Origin: Nemertoderma westbladi
Taxonomy: Eukaryota > Xenacoelomorpha > Nemertodermatida > Nemertodermatidae
NCBI GenBank assembly: GCA_032718475.1
Contig: JAUCBJ010006961.1
Coordinates: 1 to 55,235 of the forward strand
Direction: 5' to 3'
Length of the DNA stretch: 55,235 nucleotides
Shown here: piece after piece, positions 1 to 9,458 of the stretch
How the letters are laid out: each line of letters begins with the position of its first letter
Numbering within the stretch: the first letter of the stretch is position 1
Made by a program: the position numbers and the translations under genes
The notes under the pieces: generated by a model
Told to the model about the DNA's origin: nothing
Database searches by the model: none
The model's input: only the letters and a program-made list of their open reading frames with translations

Positions 1-420
1 ATATAATATATTAGAATACCGGTATACTTATAGTATATATAACTATATAAGTATTATTACAGACTAGGTTTATCACAGAATACCGGTACTAGTGTACGAC
101 TAAAAGCAGTACAGCACAAAAATACTTCCAAGCCGTTCTTTCTTTGGCTCAAGACTGAATGTAAACACTGCACATAGGCATTGCGTCATTTCTCGGAAAT
201 TTTCTGTACAAGGAGCCACAAAAACGCTCTCATTGGCTGACTGAACTGAGAGACGCCGTAGAACAAAGGAAATCAACACGTATGAATGTCAGCTGTTAAC
301 CGTAGTCATAGTAACTACTGTTCAAGAGTAGCTATCACCCTTTTGCGTCACGAATTGCCATAGAATCATAAAAATATGCCTTTCACAGTACACATACGGA
401 GGAAATAGGTCTTAGATCCT
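1..420 (-). repeat. Diverged inverted remnant of the outer BEL-type LTR and leader
   Basis: Read on the minus strand, about 345 to 110 resembles the LTR segment at 23236-23440: the same order of an AGTTACTATGAC block, an AACAGCTGA block, TCCTTTGTTCT and a CCAAT(C/G)AGAGCG block. Positions 95 to 1 on the minus strand match 26290-26385, the leader repeat with ACCGGTATTCTGTGA and TAGTCTGTAATAATACT. The order (LTR piece, then leader piece) is what a second, old, opposite-strand copy of the same element would give. Identity is partial and much of the LTR is absent. No gene is seen here. Confidence 0.6.
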
Positions 421-772
421 CTAAAAACACCGATACAGCAATAATACGGTCTCTTACACTTATTAAATCAACTACAGAGTATTTTAAGGTAAAAGATAAT
501 AAAAATAACGGGGCAATTCAGCAAAGGCTTTTACAAATACCGATTAATTACCGGTACTTTCGTACACTCGTACACACCACTTATAATTATTTGTAATCAG
601 GGCACATTCACCCGCACGCACCCCGACTTGTACTACATACGTCCTCCCTACTTCATGTAGAACCTTTCAGTAGTTACTCGCATATTATATAATAAAGTCT
701 ATGATAAAATATAATATAATAGTGCCTGGTGGTATTGTGTTTTGTGGTACTCTGGTATTTCAGTATTTTCAC
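421..772. other. Noncoding AT-rich interval
   Basis: No coding region, RNA gene or clear repeat seen. Confidence 0.5.
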
Positions 773-1088
773 CAGGTGTCTGCACCAGTGTCTGCACCAC
801 TGTCTGTATCACTGTCTGCACCATTGTCTGTACCAGTGTCTGCACCACTGTCTGCACCAGTGACTGTACCAGTGTCTGTACCACTGTCTGTACCACTGTC
901 CGCACCAGGTGTCTGCACCACTGTCTGCACCACTGTCTGCACCACTGTCTGCACCATTGTCTGCACCAGTGTCTGCATCACTGTCTGCACGCTGCACCAC
1001 TGTCTGCACGCTGCACCACTGTCTGCACCAGTGTCTGCACCACTGATCGCACCAGGTGTCTGCGCCACTGTCTGCACCATTGTCTGCT
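773..1088. repeat. 12-bp minisatellite, about 26 units
   Basis: Tandem units of the type CACTGTCTGCAC with C/T variants at a few positions (GTCTGTACC, GTCTGCACC). Because 12 is a multiple of three and the unit has no stop in several frames, long spurious ORFs appear on both strands; none has the character of a gene. Confidence 0.9.
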
Positions 1089-1125
1089 TAACGTTTACAC
1101 CCTTAATTTTGGACTGAACAGCTGA

Positions 1126-2059
1126 ACTTCCATTTAAATGGCATTATTTTTTTTAATTGTTTCCAGTTTACTTGGGTAGTTTCAAAATTAGCTTAATTAT
1201 AAAGTAGTCTGGGTCTGGTAGTTTAGGTTAGGCTAAATATTGCCATTTTACTTTGTACGATAGTATCTATTTTTTAATTAATCATAACTTTGATACATAA
1301 TACCAAATATACCTACTACCTCATATAAATAGTATTACAAAGACTACCTGTACTTTTAGTGAGGTTTTCTAAATTTGATGTCACTGTAACCCTCATTATC
1401 ACTCCTAATTATATTTCATATTGATTTCACCATTCACACAGGCAGTTTGACCTTTGACATCCTACCGTACTGGCATGCTATTATATATATGTAATGTAGG
1501 CCTATATAAATCGATTAATTCATTCTGGGTGTGTATCGGTAATCAGTAATATACATATTATGCCTAATATTGGACAATAAAATTGGAATAAAGAATTTCT
1601 GTGTACCGGTAACAAACTGTTTCCTCGCGCCCACACACTACTCGTCGGTAATTCGACAAAACCCCCTAAGTCGATTTTTGTAGTTTTGAGAAAAACGAAA
1701 AAAACTGAATATTTTAAGAAATCTTGAGAAATGCGATCTAATTTTTGACTAAATATAATCTAAAATAGCGTATAATTTGTTTGGGCACATATTTTTAGAG
1801 GTAGATCGCATTTTAGACCATTTAATTTGATATCTGTTGTTTTGCCAGATTGTGAAATAAAATAGTTAGGTTAGAACATACAATTAAGGGGGGTTATCTT
1901 TAGCATGTGGGGTTTTATCAGATACAGTCTGGCCCATTAAATGACTTATTAGTGGGTCTAAGGGTTAATGACTTATTAGTGGGTCTAAGGGTTCAATAAA
2001 GCAAAGCTCTTATATTAGAAACACTGTAATATTACAATTATTTTTATAATTACTACTTC
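1126..2059. other. Noncoding interval with short repeats
   Basis: No coding capacity seen. About 1655-1700 (ACCCCCTAAGTCGATTTTTG) is repeated inverted at about 9590-9618, marking two copies of an unnamed dispersed repeat. Confidence 0.5.
1940..1993. repeat. 27-bp tandem duplication
   Basis: Two identical head-to-tail 27-bp copies beginning AATGACTTATTAGTGGG, at 1940-1966 and 1967-1993. Confidence 0.9.
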
Positions 2060-2580
2060 TACTATCAGCATGCTGCATTGCAACTGCATTAATATGTATT
2101 ACATATATATTAATAATGCTGTGCCGGCTTGTCAACAAAATTGCGCTGTCACATCTCCCTACCACCCATGACATTTGCTAGATCATCCGCATCTTCAAGG
2201 CCAGTATTTAGATACGCCTCTAACAGGCGTCCCAAGAAAGGCAAGGGCTGTCCACCATGTTTATTTATTCGCCAAAGCACAATATTATGCACTGGCTGGT
2301 ACTCACGGCGAAAGCAATGTCCTGCAAAGCGGAGGCGGTTCAGGTCAAGTGTCAAGCTAAGGAAGACTAATGGATGTTTCCTCCAATGTTGTATAGAGTC
2401 TGATTGGAGATGTGTTCATTATACTTGACACAATGAACCCGGCACATCATTCTTGTGAAAGTGCCATCCAGAGATTTGGAATCCTCTGCAGTTAGAAGCC
2501 AGCACAGACTACCATATACGAGTACTTGTTCTACTGCTGCTCTAAAGAGAATCGAACCTTTAGATTCCGTTTTATTCCAT
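2060..2580 (-). mobile_element. LINE relic, copy A (3' end)
   Basis: On the minus strand this matches the last 500 bp of copy C (about 6650-7165): a stretch containing RLRFAGHCFRRE, then IVLW, then GLEDADDLANVMG, then the 3' untranslated end with GCATGCTGCATTG. It is 5' truncated near 2580. The 3' UTR carries an extra ATATGTATTACATATATATTA-like insertion (about 2092-2115). Frames are broken by small indels, so it is a dead fragment. Confidence 0.85.
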
Positions 2581-3104
2581 GGGACAGCCCAGACTCCCTA
2601 TTTTTATAACTGTTTGCGCTGTCTGGATTGGGGTCATCTTGCCACACCTGCTGTTGGAATCTAATTCATGTTCACCATCTTCCGTTAGCATTGATTGCTC
2701 GTCATTTACCCCACTATTGATTGCCATAGAATCCGGTAGAGTGTCATACTCAAGATTGATGCTATGAGAATCCGTAGGCCTAAGAGATAAAACAATCCCT
2801 TCTCAATTATTATTGTCTCAACACTTTCTACAATTAGCGGCTGAAGTCCTGTGCCCTCATCATCTCTGATATTGTTGTTGTAGGCGTCTAAAACAGATAA
2901 ATCTCGATTCGTCATTGCTTCACCGTGAACATCTTCAGCTACACTCACTAACTGATTGAACATCTCCAGCTAAACTCCATAATCGGCCTGCTGCATTGAA
3001 ACTGGTCATTGAAATGCTGGCCTAAGAAAAATATTTTGCTACCACCATGCAATCCACAATTGACAAGCCCAATGCAAGGGGATTAAGCATTAGCATAATT
3101 AATT
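2581..3104. other. Unassigned interval with the seed of the 30-bp minisatellite
   Basis: A minus-strand open stretch of 85 codons (2963-2706) has no recognisable domain. At 2933-2973 lies a single copy of the sequence that forms the 30-bp array at 4288-4793 (ACTCACTAACTGATTGAACA on the plus strand). The interval separates LINE copies A and B and may be part of an unidentified element. Confidence 0.45.
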
Positions 3105-4287
3105 TGAGAATTAAGAATGCTATGCCGGCTTATCTACGAAGATCCATCGCCACAACTTCCCTATCCCCCATGACTTTCGCGAGACTATTCGCATCTACCA
3201 AACCAGTGTCCTTTAAGAGGCGTCTCACAAAAGTCATGTGCTGTCCACCATGCTTATTTTCTCCATGGGGCTTCCAAAGCACAAGATTATGCACAGGCTG
3301 GTCCTCACTGCGAAAACAATCTCCTGCAAAGCGGAGTGTTCAAGTGTCAAGCTTGGGGGAACCAATGAGACACCTCCAATGTTATATAGTGTCTGGTTGG
3401 AGATGTGTGCATTGTACTTGACACAATGAACCCGGCGTAGCATTCTTGTGAATGTGCCATCCAGAGATTTGGTGTCCTCAGCAGTTAGAGCTCAGCATGG
3501 ACTCCCATAGAGGAGTACTGGAACTACTGCTGCTCTAAATAATCGGACCTTAAGTTTCCGATTAATTCTTGGTGACTTTCAAATCCTGGAAAGCCTATTC
3601 AAGGCTGCCCATGCCTTTCCCTTACGTATTCGAAGCTCCTCACCTGACTTCCGGATCCATGATCCCAGGTAACAGAAGTCTTCCACTTGCTCAAGCATAC
3701 CATCCTTTGAGCTTATGCTCATCCGGTCAGAGACTTGCTGAGGACTTTCAAAGTTAACTGTCAAAATTTTCTAATGAGCTGAGGAGCTGTTCGGCTTCTT
3801 CTAGTGATTATGAGAGTACTCCTAAGTCATCAGCAAAGTCTAGATCAGTTAGGTACTTGGCAGGATTTCCTCGACTTCTGGAGCCAGTAGGTGGAGTTAC
3901 CATCACCCCATCACCATTATGATGATCTAAGGACATTAGTAGAACATAGTCAACCACAATTATGAACAAGAATGGTGCAAGTGTGTCTCCCATGGAGTAC
4001 TTCCCATAACATTTCGAATGGTTCTGTGTCACCGTCAACAGTAGCAGCAATAGCAAAAATAGTACAAATGTCTTCGAACCATCTTACTAATCTGATTGCT
4101 GCAATAATTCCATCAGGAATCCCATATAATGAAAGTATGCTGAACATACGTGAGCGAGAGACTGAATCAAAGGGCTTGACGATGTCAACAAACAGCCAGA
4201 TGTCTGTCTTTCTTTTTTGACAACTCTTCAATTATCCTTCTAAGTGAAAAAATGGGCTCACATGGTCCCACGACATTTATACGGAAC
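3105..4287 (-). mobile_element. LINE relic, copy B (RT palm to 3' end)
   Basis: A minus-strand match to copy C from about 5895 to 7125. Open pieces include 4231-3950 (KPFDSVSRSRMFSILSLYG, the RT segment around the first catalytic Asp), 4056-3808 (the DLDFADDLGVLS box, where copy C has FSDD) and 3764-3579 (FCYLGSWIRKSGEEL). Frame changes fall between these pieces, and the RT domain is cut at its 5' side at about 4287, exactly where the 30-bp minisatellite begins. It belongs to the same family as copies A and C and is not functional. Confidence 0.88.
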
Positions 4288-4793
4288 CCAAATCATCTCC
4301 AGCTACACTCACAACTGATTGAACATTGGCAGTTACATTCACTACCGGTTGAACATCTCCAGCTATACTCACTACCGGTTGAACATCTCCCGCTACACAC
4401 ACTACCGGTTGAACATATCCAGTTACACTCACTACCAGTTGAACATCTTCAGTTACACTCAGTACAGGTTGAAGATCTTCAGTTACACTCACTACCGGTT
4501 GAACATCTCCAGCTATACTCACTACCGGTTGAACATCTCCAGTTCCTCTCACTACCAGTTGAACATCTTCAGTTACACTCAGTACTGGTTGAACATCGTC
4601 AGCTACACTCACTACCGGTTGAACATCTCTAGCTACTCTCACTACCGGTTGAACATCTTCAGTTACACTCACTACCAGTTAAAAATCTCCAGTTACACTT
4701 AGTACTGGTTAAACATCTTCAGCTGCACTCACTAGTGGTTGAACATCTTCAGTTACACTCACTACTGGTTGAACATCTTCAGCTACACTCACC
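4288..4793. repeat. 30-bp minisatellite, about 17 units
   Basis: Head-to-tail units of the type TACACTCACTACCGGTTGAA followed by CATCTCCAGT, varying at a few positions (CTCC/CTTC, ACCGG/ACCAG). The phase is kept at exactly 30 bp from 4288 to 4793. On the minus strand it reads as a degenerate 10-residue repeat (VTEDVQPVVS-like), a by-product of the 3n period rather than evidence for a gene. It sits between LINE copy B (minus) and copies F and C (plus). Confidence 0.93.
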
Positions 4794-4850
4794 TAGAGTA
4801 TATCTACAGTTATATAAAGTAACTTGTAAATGGACCAGTAGACTTGTAAA
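4794..4850. other. Short noncoding spacer
   Basis: Unmatched sequence between the minisatellite and LINE fragment F; nothing recognised. Confidence 0.4.
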
Positions 4851-4944
4851 TAATCTTGTACTCAAGTACGCAGTCTCATGGAGTGAATAAGCATATTGGA
4901 CAGCCCATGACTTTCTTGAGGCGCACCTCAAAGGACGCTGGCGC
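4851..4944 (+). mobile_element. LINE relic, copy F (94-bp 3' fragment)
   Basis: This matches copy C at about 6945-7038 (AATCTTGTACT..., CATGGAGTGAATAAG, GACAGCCCATGACTTTCTTG). It is joined directly to the 5'-truncated start of copy C, so a 3' fragment precedes a 5'-truncated body of the same family in the same orientation. The junction carries a palindrome (4930-4951). Confidence 0.85.
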
Positions 4945-4951
4945 GTCCTTT
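4930..4951. repeat. Perfect 9-bp hairpin at a LINE-LINE junction
   Basis: AAAGGACGC (4930-4938), loop TGGC, GCGTCCTTT (4943-4951). The left arm belongs to fragment F and the right arm is where copy C begins. Confidence 0.85.
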
Positions 4952-6482
4952 GACGGAATCTGCCTTGCCGCGGCATGACTGGTCCTCTCTGTTGCAACAG
5001 CCAAGTGTGAGATCCAGCTTTACACTACAGCTGAGCAACAGGTATGAGGTTATTGCCTCTGAGGCGGCAGATCACTGTGAGGGCTATACTGCCTTCACAG
5101 AAGCAGTTACGTTAGCAGCTGCAGAAACAGTTCCTGTATACCCACGAAACAGGAAAAGGGCCCCCTGGACTGACAACAATATTCAGAAGTGCCGAAATTA
5201 CCTATATAAGGCGCAGAAAGAGTCTCGACTCAAACAGACTACAGCGGCCAAGAATGCAGTTAAGGCTGCATCTAGGTCCCTGAACAGGCAGTACTCTGTT
5301 AATCTACAGGAGCTAATAAACCAACAGGTTGATGCCATCAGTGATGCTGACGACAGCAGGCAATCATCCCAGGCATGGGAATCGATCAACTTGCTTACTG
5401 GTCGGAAAAGCCAACCAACCACCAAGGTTAAGGCTGAATCACCAGCCGATCGCCTCAATGATTGGAAGGCCCACTTTAAAAAGCTCCTCAATAATGACAG
5501 GGTATTGCCTGAAAACTTTATAGAAGTAAAAGTGTCTGAGTCTGTACTCCCAGATATTCCCATTGGCGATATCTCCTTTGCAGAAGTGAAGGCTGCTGCA
5601 AAGAGCATTAAGACCAATCGTGCCAGTGGAGTAGATGGTGTTCCCCCTGAGGTCTTTAAAATACCTCAGTGTTTAAAGCTCATCTATCCCATCATAGTAG
5701 ACATGTACCGAACAACAAGAGTCCCACAAGAAATGAAAACAAATAAGTTGGTGCCAGTTCCCAAGAAGGACAACCTAACACTCTATGGTTCTTTTCGGGG
5801 AATCTCATTGATCTCGATTGCTGCAAAGCTATACAATAGAATTCTATTAAATCGCATCAGGGATCCCATTGAGAGACTGCTCCGTGGAAATCAGAATGGG
5901 TTCCGTAAAGGTCGTGGGACCATGGAGCCCATTTTGGCACTTAGAAGGATAATTGAAGAGTTATCAAACAAGAAAGACAGGTATCTGGTTGTTATCTTTG
6001 TTGACTTCTTCAAGGCCTTTGATTCAGTCTCTCGCTCACGTATGTTCAGCATACTTTCATTATATGGGATTCCTGATGAAATTATTGCAGCAATCAGATC
6101 AGTATGCGATGGTTCGACAACATTTGTGTCTACTGTTGACGGTGACACAGAACCATTTGAAGTGTTATGGGGCGTCCTCCAGGGAGACAAACTTGCACCA
6201 TTCTTGTTCATAATTGTGGTTGACTATGTTCTACGCACGTCCTTAGATCATCATAATGATGATGGGGTAATGATAACTCCACCTACTGGCTCCAGAAGTC
6301 GAGGAAATCCTGCCAAGTACCTAACTGATCTAGACTTTTCTGATGACTTAGGAGTAATCTCAGAATCACTAGAGGGAGCCCAACGGCTCCTCAGCTCATT
6401 AGAACATGCTGCTTCTAGTGTTGGTCTTTTTATTAACTCCAGAAAGACCAAAATTTTGACAGTTAACTTTGAAAGTACTTAG
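4950..6482 (+). pseudogene. LINE reverse transcriptase ORF
   Basis: An open frame of 510 codons with no true start: the first codon is TTG and the sequence begins mid-protein. Residues 1-190 are the linker after the missing endonuclease, including KRAPWTDNNI. From about 200 comes the RT: NRASGVDGVPPEV (fingers), FRGISLIS, QNGFRKGRGT, then VIFVDFFKAFDSV (first catalytic Asp), GVLQGDKLAPFLF, and the second catalytic box as FSDDLG at about 467. Relatives and copy B have FADD, so A-to-S next to the Asp pair is unusual. The frame ends at TAG 6480-6482 where copy B has CAG, so this is a point nonsense mutation rather than the natural end. Confidence 0.9.
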
Positions 6483-7122
6483 CAAGTCTCTGATCGGATG
6501 AGCATAAGCTCAAAGGATGGTATGCTTGAGCATATGTACGACTTCTGTTACCTGGGATCATGGATCCGGAAGTCAGGTGAGGACCTTCGAATACGTAAGG
6601 GAAAGGCATGGGCAGCCTTGAATACTTGAATAGGCTTTCCAGGATTTGGAAGTCACCGAGAATTAATCGGAAACTTAAGGTCCAATTATTTAGAGCAGCA
6701 GTAGTTCCAGTACTCCTCTATGGGAGTCCATGCTGGGCTCTAACTGCTGAGGACATCAAATCTCTGGATGGCATATTCACAAGAATGCTACGCCGGGTTC
6801 ATTGTGTCAAGTACAATGCACACATCTCCAACCAGACACTATATAACATTGGAGGTGTCTCATTGGTTCCCCCAAGCTTGACACTAGAACAAAATCGCCT
6901 CCGCTTTGCAGGACATTGCTTTCGCCTTGAGGACCAGCCAGTGCATAATCTTGTACTTTGGTAGCCTCATGGAGTGAATAAGGATGGTGGACAGCCCATG
7001 ACTTTCTTGAGACGCATCTTAAAGGACACTGGCCTTGAAGATGCGGATGCTCTAGCAAATGTCATGGGTGATAGGGAGTTGTGGTGGCGCAATTTTGTCG
7101 ACAAGCCGGCACAGCATTCTTA
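6483..7122 (+). pseudogene. LINE C-terminal region, frame-broken
   Basis: This continues the RT frame after the premature stop. FCYLGSWIRKSGEDL lies in the same frame as the RT; an 8-bp near-duplication (ACTTGAAT, about 6627-6634) then shifts it. The new frame holds VLLYGSPCWALT, TRMLRRVHCVKYNAHISNQT and RLRFAGHCF, and reaches TAG at 6961-6963. Beyond it the same frame continues with GLEDADALANVMGDREL to a TAA near 7120. The pattern (aromatic LYGS.CW, GHC.R, LVLW) is the conserved C-terminal domain of this class of LINE. Confidence 0.85.
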
Positions 7123-7165
7123 AAAATGCAACTGCAATGCAGCATGCCGATCCTAGTAGTAGTAG

Positions 7166-7519
7166 TTGAATCACCATGACTACGGTGAGACTACACGTAT
7201 TGCAGATGTGGGTAGTACCTATTCAGATGTAAATACGGGTGTCACTTTCGCTCAAGAGATATACCAAAATTACAACCTACGGTAAAACCAGGGAATAATA
7301 TCGGCAGACAAGTAAGGCTACCGAAACCCAATGACTCCGTAGAATTTAAACCACCATTACAGATCGACTCACAGAGTACCGATAAACAAGGTAAGAAGGT
7401 GAAGGATGACAAAATACTTGTAGACACGACACGGACGGATCACCAGATAAGAAGGATACACTTTCCGGCGGACCGCCGGAAGTATATATCCAAGTTTCCA
7501 CTAAACACATTTAACTTAC
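7166..7519 (+). other. Probable upstream part of the BEL/Pao relic
   Basis: Lies between the 3' end of LINE copy C and a recognisable BEL/Pao segment. From about 7399 an open stretch (with HFPADRRKYISKFPLNTFNLPD) runs into the recognisable segment and probably belongs to the same polyprotein, but I cannot place it in a domain. Confidence 0.4.
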
Positions 7520-8345
7520 CTGATGACGTCGCTAATACTTACGTCGATCGTATAGTCAACCTTAAAGATTCTTGGACGGACACTTGCCGTAAATTGGCAT
7601 GGCTCAAACGTTTAAGACAATATCCAAAGGCAAACGTCGACTTACGATGATTGAGATTGACAGATGTGAAATTGAATTAATTCGACATTACCAATTGCGA
7701 TATTTCACAGGCGAATTTACATCTATCAATCAAGGTCAACCAATCAAGTCGTCACCCACCAATACTGAGTTGGAGTCCGATAATATATAATGGCTTAATT
7801 TGTCATAAATCTCGGCTCCAAAATATAGACTTTAACACGGACTTCAGGTATCCTAATAATACAACAACATCATGAACTACAGCGTCCGATGATACTGGCG
7901 CACATATATGACTTATACCTGCCGGGAGACACCACTGTCTGTCTCATTTACGTACAAGGTTTGTATTAATTAGATCCAGTAAAGCACTGAGTTCAGTGAC
8001 GCGTAATTAATTGTATTACTTGTAAGAAATTACATTCTAGAATAGGAACCCAGGAGATGAGTGAACTACCACAAGCGCGACTACAAGCATTCAGACCACC
8101 TTTCACTGAGACAGGGATTGTTTGCTTTGGTCCTATTGACACAAAACGTGGACATATACAAGTAAAACGTTGGGGATTGATATTCACATGTATGTCCAGT
8201 AGGGCAGTTCATATCGAACGTGTGGTAGATCTTTCCACTAACGCTTTTATACTTATACGACGGTGATTTATCGCCAGACGTGGAGTTGGAAAATGTTTGT
8301 ACTCAGACCAAGGTCAAACTTTGTTGGTCCTCGAAGTGAGATTGC
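7520..8345 (+). pseudogene. BEL/Pao pol relic (RNase H-integrase linker and integrase)
   Basis: Pieces in several frames follow the BEL/Pao order. CRKLAWLKRLRQY and then IDRCEIELIRHYQL (7560-7700) are the segment before integrase. NGLICHKSRLQNIDFNTDFRYP (about 7790-7855) is the motif before the zinc region. SELPQARLQAFRPPFTETG (8057 on) is the start of the integrase core, with WGLIFTCMSSRAVHIERVVDLSTNAF. The first catalytic Asp, usually in TGVD, is replaced (TGIVCFGP). A second-Asp box (YSDQG) follows at 8300. Its sequence differs from the integrase at 40500-40760, so it is a different BEL family. Confidence 0.8.
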
Positions 8346-8364
8346 CAGAGCTTTCAAGACATTA

Positions 8365-8446
8365 CTACTACAGTACTACTAGGATCGGCATGCTGCATTG
8401 TAGCTGCATTTTTAAGAATGCTGTGCCGGCTTGTCGACAAAATTGC
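8365..8446 (-). mobile_element. LINE relic, copy D (82-bp 3' end)
   Basis: The reverse complement of about 7098-7165 of copy C (GATCGGCATGCTGCATTG, GCCGGCTTGTCGACAA), preceded by ACTACTACT microsatellite. Copies C and D face each other tail to tail on either side of the BEL relic. Confidence 0.85.
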
Positions 8447-9257
8447 GAATATTGTCGAATACTTTTTAAAAAATTTAAAAAAATAACTTTTGACCAAAAA
8501 TACTGCAGCATATTTAGCACCAAATTTTCAAATATGAAAATCAATAATTAATCTGTCCCTCATTTAATGTTTGTGTCCAAGTTGCTATGGGGTTCCGGAC
8601 GTTTTGGATAACTTGGTCAGCAACAAGCAACTTAATTTGAGTAACCATTAACTTTTAGTTTCCGTTATATGAGGTATCTTTTACAGCAACAAACTTCGCG
8701 TTTACATAGAGCAACTTGATCGGCATCCTGACATGCTCACCAAGTTGCTGATAGAGTTGCTCAAAATGTTGCCAAAATGTTGCCTGTAGAAAAAACAGTC
8801 TTTAATTATTCGTCATGGCGTAGCTAGACTTTGTTCTTACTATAGAGTACCACCCATGCTATATTTTGTACTTAAGTTCCGTTTGCTTGAATCTAAATTT
8901 TATTCTTATAGTTCTGCATTTGGCTACATTTTGTTCAATTTGTATTGATACATGATTCTAACTACAGTCCCGTACTTATTTTATAAGCAATTAATACCAA
9001 AATATCAAAAACTTATGGAGCCCTTTAGAATTTTGAATTCAAAAATTTCCAACATGTGCGCAAATGTGTTAGCTATATTGTATGTGCTTATTTGTTATTA
9101 TTGCGCTTACAGATAATACTAACACCTGCTCATGTGCTAGTTAAAAATGTTAGATACAGTAGCACGTATTAGCTAATATCAAATGCGCACATGTATTACG
9201 TGCGCACTACGCACTAAATTATTAAGGACACACGATACGCCTTGGCTATTATTTTAT
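8447..9257. other. Noncoding interval
   Basis: No gene seen. About 8513-8551 (CAAATTTTCAAATATGAAAA) recurs at 9751-9787 with one or two changes. About 8850-8945 looks like diverged units of the array at 11770-11960 (TTTTGTACTTA, ATAGTTCTGC). Otherwise nothing recognised. Confidence 0.5.
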
Positions 9258-9458
9258 ATACAGGTATTTTGCGTGTTTTTTGTAAAAATTCGGACTTATG
9301 GTGTTTTGCCAAATTGAGGATACCTTGTTTTCTAAGCAATACCCCATAACTATCTTATACAGTAGTTACGGGATAATACCAGAAAACGGTATTCCCTCTT
9401 ATTTTGGCAAAACACCATAAGTCAGAATTTTTACAATAAAACCGCAATATATTTATTT
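9258..9458. repeat. Short foldback (MITE-like) with arms of about 80 bp
   Basis: The left arm (TTGTAAAAATTCGGACTTAT, GGTGTTTTGCCAAATTGAGG) pairs with the right arm (TTTGGCAAAACACCATAAGT, CAGAATTTTTACAATAAAAC), around a centre near 9358. Pairing is imperfect. There is no coding capacity. No target duplication could be fixed. Confidence 0.8.

Larger units (their letters stand above)
4945..7165 (+). mobile_element. LINE (non-LTR retrotransposon), copy C, 5' truncated
   Basis: The longest copy of the family in the window. It runs from the linker between endonuclease and RT, through RT, to the C-terminal domain and a short 3' UTR that ends in a TAG-type microsatellite (TAGTAGTAGT). The apurinic endonuclease expected at the N-terminus of RTE/Jockey-like elements is missing, so the copy is 5' truncated. 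The clade is not certain; the LLYGS.CW C-terminal motif and the microsatellite tail fit RTE-like families. Confidence 0.9.

Noticed and set aside
701-1125. Several overlapping ORFs on both strands (Val/Ser/Thr- and Cys/Leu/His-rich)
   Set aside because: They arise from a 12-bp tandem repeat with no stop codon in several frames.
4252-4702. ORFs on both strands through the 30-bp repeat
   Set aside because: Period-of-three artefact of the minisatellite.
8057-8266. Relic integrase as part of the outer BEL family
   Set aside because: Its sequence differs clearly from 40500-40760 and the order of neighbours does not match, so it is a separate family.
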